From: Syncephalis plumigaleata
Taxonomy: Eukaryota > Zoopagomycota > Zoopagomycetes > Zoopagales > Piptocephalidaceae
Direction: 5' to 3'
Assembly: GCA_025201365.1 (NCBI GenBank)
Contig: JAIXMF010000227.1
Span: forward strand, 1-22,277
DNA: 22,277 nt
Shown: piece after piece, positions 17,803 through 22,277 of the stretch
Layout of the letters: each line of letters begins with the position of its first letter
How positions within the stretch are numbered: the stretch's first letter is position 1
The notes under the pieces: generated by a model
Database searches by the model: none
Seen by the model: only the letters and a program-made list of their open reading frames with translations
Told to the model about the DNA's origin: nothing
Position numbers and translations under genes: made by a program

Positions 17803-19884
17803 ATGACATCAAATTTATTATTCGTTTATTTGCCCAAGTTGTGCTTAATCCTCTGCTTTATCAGTCGGATTCTACCGGCCACTGGCTCCATTGAGATCAT
17901 TAGTGATGCGGATGTTAAGCAACGGTATTCAACTCATGACCCTACGGAAGTTCGTAGTGATTTTTTCAATACCACCGGATTGCTAATACAACCGAGATTT
18001 ACATCAACAGAAGCGTGTGAATTGGATGCTGATCAAATGATATTGCCAACCTCTGCTAATCGCAGCCAGCTAGAAGGGATGGACGCATCGATTGGCATAG
18101 TCGATCATTACGACGCTAAATCACATGGATGTACGAGTTTGGAACAAGTAAGTAAAATGGCAAGTAACCTTGGATTTAGCTAACATCTAATTGTGATTAT
18201 TACTATTACTACTTGTAGATTAGCAAAACATTAGTCCGATACAATGAGCAATTAGCTAGGAATGGAATACCGGCAGTTCAGGTCATCCTCTACGTACTTC
18301 TTAGCAATGAGTCGGATGTATACGTTTTCGCGGGTGCCACCATGTTCAACTCGCCATTTCTATCCATTCCAAGTGGTAATCCATCATTGCCGGTGGCTGT
18401 ACTTTCACGGAAAACCAGTAGTAAATTTACCAGTCGATTCAATAGTTTGCCACAACCTATCATTGCTCGTATAATACAAGGTAATTAAGACCAGTATCAA
18501 TACATCATTGCTAGCTAACGTGATTTGCATGCCTTCTTTTAGAGCCTGAACCATGGAATAACTTTGTTTTCTCTACCCTTTACGGTGTACTAGTATGGGT
18601 ATTCTTTGCTCTTAATGTTATCATTGCATTACGTGCCATTGGAAATCTACTGTTCATCATAACCTCTGGTGCGTTCAAAAGCGAGCTACGCACCCTAGCC
18701 TTCTCGATCGCGCTCTTCTCCGTTATTCGTAAGATACTAATTTCAATTAATCCCCATTGCTTTATGATTACTCACCTATAATTATCTTAATTCGATGTAT
18801 ATGTATACATATGTATTGCTAGTCGCGCTAACTGCCCTGCCACTTAAATCGATTCTCCTTTCTACTCAACTGCTATACCAAACAAGTACCATTTTATTCT
18901 GCATTTCATTTTATATTGTCCTATTAATATGGTAAGTAGTAGATGTACCAGTAATTAATGCTAACATCAACGATGCTAGGTGTTCATTCCATTCGCTTAT
19001 CTACGTGGGAAATCATAGTAGAATAATGCGAATCATGGTGCACGCCAGTTTTCTTCTACAAATTGTAGGGGAAGTCACCATTTTCGTCTGTTACTTTATC
19101 ACCAAAACTGTATTAACATTCAGGATATATTCAGTACTCGTCTATGCCATCATTGTACTACAAATCATGACGGCACAGCTATTTGTTTATAGTGGTATGA
19201 TAAGAAAGAAAAACAAAAAAACAAAAATTCCTCCCTAAATTCGACTAATTAAAAGTACCACGTACATGCATGTACGTATAGGTATCATGTTTTACATGAA
19301 AACAAGAAGTTGCACCAATACAGCTGCCAAAGACGCTTTACTTAAAGTGAGTAAATGACGCATATCGCATATCTTTCCCTAGTTAATATACATAGTTGTT
19401 AACTCATCGTTTGCAGTTAGCCCTCATATCGTTCGTGTCATTTGCCTATTTTATGTTGATAGGCATTGAACGCATACTAGCACTGGATTTCGAATGGGGA
19501 CATCTTGCCGTAAAAATCATCACACGCAAGATATTCAAACTTGTTGGGTTTACCGTAGAATCATGGATCTTACTCTACCTACTAGGCATTCGCATGCCTA
19601 ACGAAAGCACCGCCCATTCAATCAATGTAAAATCACTCATACATGAACTGTGGCAAAAAACTCGTAAATGCCTGTCGAATAAGAATCCTACGAAGAAATC
19701 ATCCCAAGTGATCAATGCGACTATCAATGAGCATTCCACATTCTCCACCGAGCCCACTTCTACTATGGATGCTCGTTCTGGTTGTGCCAGTAGTGTATTA
19801 CGCTCTGAATTTAACTCTAATCCGCAACACATTGATCTCACCATTCCGCTTTCATCAAGATGGGCCAATTCCCATCATGTCTAA
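17803..19884 (+). CDS. Secreted-ectodomain seven-transmembrane protein, receptor-like, PA-like lumenal part
   Basis: Seven exons: 17803-18147, 18219-18480, 18543-18728, 18823-18931, 18980-19194, 19282-19346, 19417-19884; 549 residues. There is a signal peptide (LPKLCLILCFISRILPATG), then about 180 lumenal or extracellular residues with NFT/NRS-type glycosylation sites. Within it, residues from about IGIVDHYD to PSLPVAVLSRKT follow the plan of a protease-associated (PA) domain: Cys then helix, GIPAVQVILY strand, late Pro-Val-Ala-Val strand. Seven hydrophobic spans follow at roughly 210-232, 251-272, 283-300, 318-340, 346-371, 395-417 and 433-455, and then a 95-residue Ser/Thr-rich cytoplasmic tail. 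The topology is that of a 7TM receptor with the N-terminus outside. I do not recognise the family; the PA assignment is weak (about 0.4). Every junction keeps frame and has GT-AG ends. Confidence 0.8.
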
Positions 19885-20576
19885 CTAGCTCATTCTTTAT
19901 CTTATCTGCCAGCAATATTGTAGAGTAAATGCATAAAGCGATTATCCTATCATTACTGGATCGATCAATGAACAAACATGCATAAAGCATGTGTATACTT
20001 TGAAATAAACATAACGTGCTTCAACCGCAATAGCGACATCACGACTCCGCAATTATCACGTGCCTCAGGCAATTTTACTGATTAAAAAATGGTGACTGAC
20101 CAACCAATACCTGCCAACGTGACGAATCACTATTATTACTCCCTACTATTATTATTGAGACTTTTAGCTTGCAACGGTTACTGCCCCATTCTCTCGCCTA
20201 TTCTCTCGCCCTTCTCTTTCTCCTTTCTTTAGCTGCCATTTAACTAGTTGATCGTGTACTTGTTATTAGTAGTTATTCTACGACTACTAGGATCCACAGC
20301 AACAAGAACAATACTCCCTCCCTCCATAGTTTCTTGACTGACGACACATACCCCTCACTTTGTTCTTACGTGTATACTGAAGAAACGTTGTAAGCCAGTA
20401 TTGCGCTACCCCCTTTTCTTTATTGTCTATTTAGTGCTGTCTTTATCGCACAGTGTATCTGCTTCTCTCTTACTCTCTCGCCTTTCACTTTACTTCGCTT
20501 TTGCTTTGTAGGCAATGACTGATTAGTATCTGCTCCTCTTGCTCCATCCGCTGTCGATCCCTCATTATCCAAAGCA
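19885..20576. other. Intergenic, 3' flank of 7TM gene and SEY1 promoter
   Basis: 692 bp without a recognised gene. AATAAA at about 20003 may end the 7TM transcript. The rest is pyrimidine-rich on the plus strand. A 12-bp near-repeat (ATTCTCTCGCC plus C/T) occurs twice in tandem at 20188-20211, and CTCTCGCC returns near 20475 within a CT tract (20461-20508). TTTGTAG at about 20505-20511 could be the acceptor of a 5' UTR intron. A 67-codon minus-strand frame here looks like chance. Confidence 0.5.
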
Positions 20577-22277
20577 ATGTCGTCTGCCGAGGCTAACGAA
20601 GCAAGTGGCTCACCCGCCGACACAACTGCTCCTCAATCCAATGCCAGCCCTAATGGCATCACCGGGGAAAAGTGTAAAAGTTTGCAGTTAATTGACGGTG
20701 AACAGAACTTCTCGTAAGTCAATTATAGTCTATCGTTAATGCCACTTACATGAACAAACACGATTTCGATGATTGCAGCGAGGATGTAGGAAAGTACATG
20801 GATGTTGAATGGCGTCTGGCCGATCAAGGCTTCGACTATAATGTAGTTGCAGTATTTGGATCACAAAGTACTGGTAAAAGTAGGTATAAGACAAGGCATG
20901 AGTTCTCCTAGCTAGAATGATAAACAAACTTACATGTACAATTCCTTCTTAGGTACTTTATTGAATAAGCTTTTTGGCACGAAATTCGACACCATGGATG
21001 AGAATACTCGTCAGCAAACAACTAAAGGCAAGCATTAGGATAGTGTCCGTATAAATGGGATACTGACTCAATATTCTCGTTCGTGTATAGGTATCTGGAT
21101 GAGCAAGGGCGTTGGTATGGATGTACTCGTGATGGACGTCGAAGGTACCGATGGTCGTGAACGTGGTGAGAACCAGGTAACTTACAAGTGAACAATAAGA
21201 TCAATCATGGTTTATCCTAGCATCTTCTAATCTGCATAACGAATTACTAGGATTTTGAACGTAAAAGTGCATTGTTCTCGTTGGCTACGGCCGAAGTAAT
21301 GATTGTCAATCTGTGGGAGCATATGGTTGGTCTCTATAATGGTGCCAATATGGGTTTGCTCAAAACGGTATTTGAGGTCAATCTACAGTTGTTCCAAAAG
21401 AAGGGGTAGGTTCCACTTGACAATCGTAGATCCAATGCTAGACTGATACATATATATATATACATCTATATATTGTAGAAAGGAGAAGTCGCTACTTTTC
21501 TTTGTTATTCGTGATTTCATTGGTAACACCCATTGGAGAACCTGGCTCGTACCATCAACACGGATTTGGAGAAGATATGGCGTGAACTATCCAAGGTAGA
21601 CTAGCTTATGAGATGTAGACAGTAATAGATTCAGTGATTAATAATAATGATTACTAGCCTGAAGGATTGGAAGATTGTAGTATTACTGACTTCTTCGATA
21701 CCATGTTTACTGCATTGCCGCACAAGATATTGATGCCAGAGAAGTTTGATCAATCGGTGGATGCACTTCGCAATCGGTAATGAGTAGCGATCATATTGGC
21801 TAGTCGAATGACTAACAATGTATATTGATAGATTCATGGATAAGCGTGACGAGAACTACGTGTTTAAGCCAAGATACCATAAGCGAATTCCTGCCGATGG
21901 ATTCCCTCATTATGCATCGGCTATTTGGGAGAAGATCATTACCAATCGTGATTTGGATCTGCCTACTCAACAAGAATTGCTGGCACAATATCGTTGTGAT
22001 GAATATTGAATGTAAGCTGATGATAGTAGGCTGGTTGAATATGATCTAACGAATATGTTTGCATGTAGGCTGCCTATGCAGAATTCATGACAGGTATCAA
22101 GCCATTCCAACGTCCAATCGAGTCAGGCAAGGTAGTCGATGAGTTGGGCGAACGTATGCAAATCTATTTGATTGAAGCATTGGGTAAGTGCAATTGTTGC
22201 ATGGTAGCATTCATTTTATAATAATTGAATATCGTATTAGCGGCATTTGACAAGAACGCCAGTCGGTATCACCAACA
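20577..22277 (+). CDS. SEY1: Sey1/RHD3-type dynamin-like GTPase, 3' partial, two apparent frameshifts
   Basis: Exons so far: 20577-20713, 20779-20879, 20953-21027, 21091-21176, 21251-21405, 21479-21595, 21658-21776, 21832-22011, 22069-22183, 22241 onward. Sey1 is the fungal atlastin analogue that fuses ER tubules. It has a Ser/Ala/Pro-rich N-terminus, [10 protein letters not shown] (P-loop), [10 protein letters not shown] (switch I), [11 protein letters not shown] (G3), FFVIRDF (G4), and [18 protein letters not shown] in the helical domain. The frame breaks twice. Near 21529-21531 a CCC run needs one more base to pass from GNT to [15 protein letters not shown]. Near 22002-22006 one more base is needed to read RCDEI and not RCDEY-stop. 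Both are in short homopolymers, so assembly error or recent inactivation are both possible. Intron 3 (21028-21090) begins GCAAGC, a GC-AG intron. The gene runs off the right edge. Confidence 0.88.

Noticed and set aside
20420-20623. Minus-strand 67-codon frame at the SEY1 start
   Set aside because: It is opposite SEY1 exon 1 and the CT-rich 5' region, with no motif.
1-22277. CRISPR array, operon, riboswitch or bacterial-type system
   Set aside because: No spaced direct repeats and no bacterial gene order. Every gene is eukaryotic with spliceosomal introns.

Overview
The window reads as nuclear DNA of a fungus, probably an early-diverging one. The reasons are short spliceosomal introns (about 45-115 nt) with GTAAGT-like donors and CTAAC-type branch sites, fungal-type housekeeping genes (PAM17, SEY1, SDS22, GLE1), retention of a respiratory complex I accessory subunit, and a trypsin-fold protease and membrane-anchored UDP-glycosyltransferase that are uncommon in yeasts. 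I cannot name the genus from sequence alone.

Left part (1-2.7 kb): the 3' end of an ABCC-type ABC transporter, a 5'-decayed S1 serine protease relic, a small secreted protein with two four-cysteine repeats, then a minus-strand Pol III block in which a 5S rRNA gene is followed after 8 bp by tRNA-Gly(GCC).

Middle (2.7-8.35 kb): a complete Ty3/Gypsy LTR retrotransposon with two 500-bp LTRs that look identical, a 4-bp target duplication (GAAA) and one uninterrupted gag-pol frame of 1513 codons. It sits exactly at -1 to -4 of the 5S gene, which resembles the Pol III start-site targeting known for yeast Ty3. The original upstream flank of the 5S gene, including a TATA-like box, now lies on the far side of the element, and the LTR tip brings its own AT-rich box to almost the same distance.

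Right part (8.35-22.3 kb): a compact gene cluster. It holds GLE1 (minus, 11 exons), NDUFA6 (plus), a twin-CX9C protein (minus), SDS22 (plus, 10 exons), PAM17 (minus), a UDP-glycosyltransferase (minus, 3 exons), a secreted-ectodomain seven-transmembrane protein (plus, 7 exons) and the first 10 exons of SEY1 (plus). Three of these concern mitochondria (NDUFA6, CX9C protein, PAM17), but the divergent pairs look like ordinary compact fungal layout, not a functional operon. SEY1 carries two apparent single-base deletions in short homopolymers.

Exon junctions were derived by hand from reading frame, splice-site sequence and family knowledge. No alignment or database search was run.
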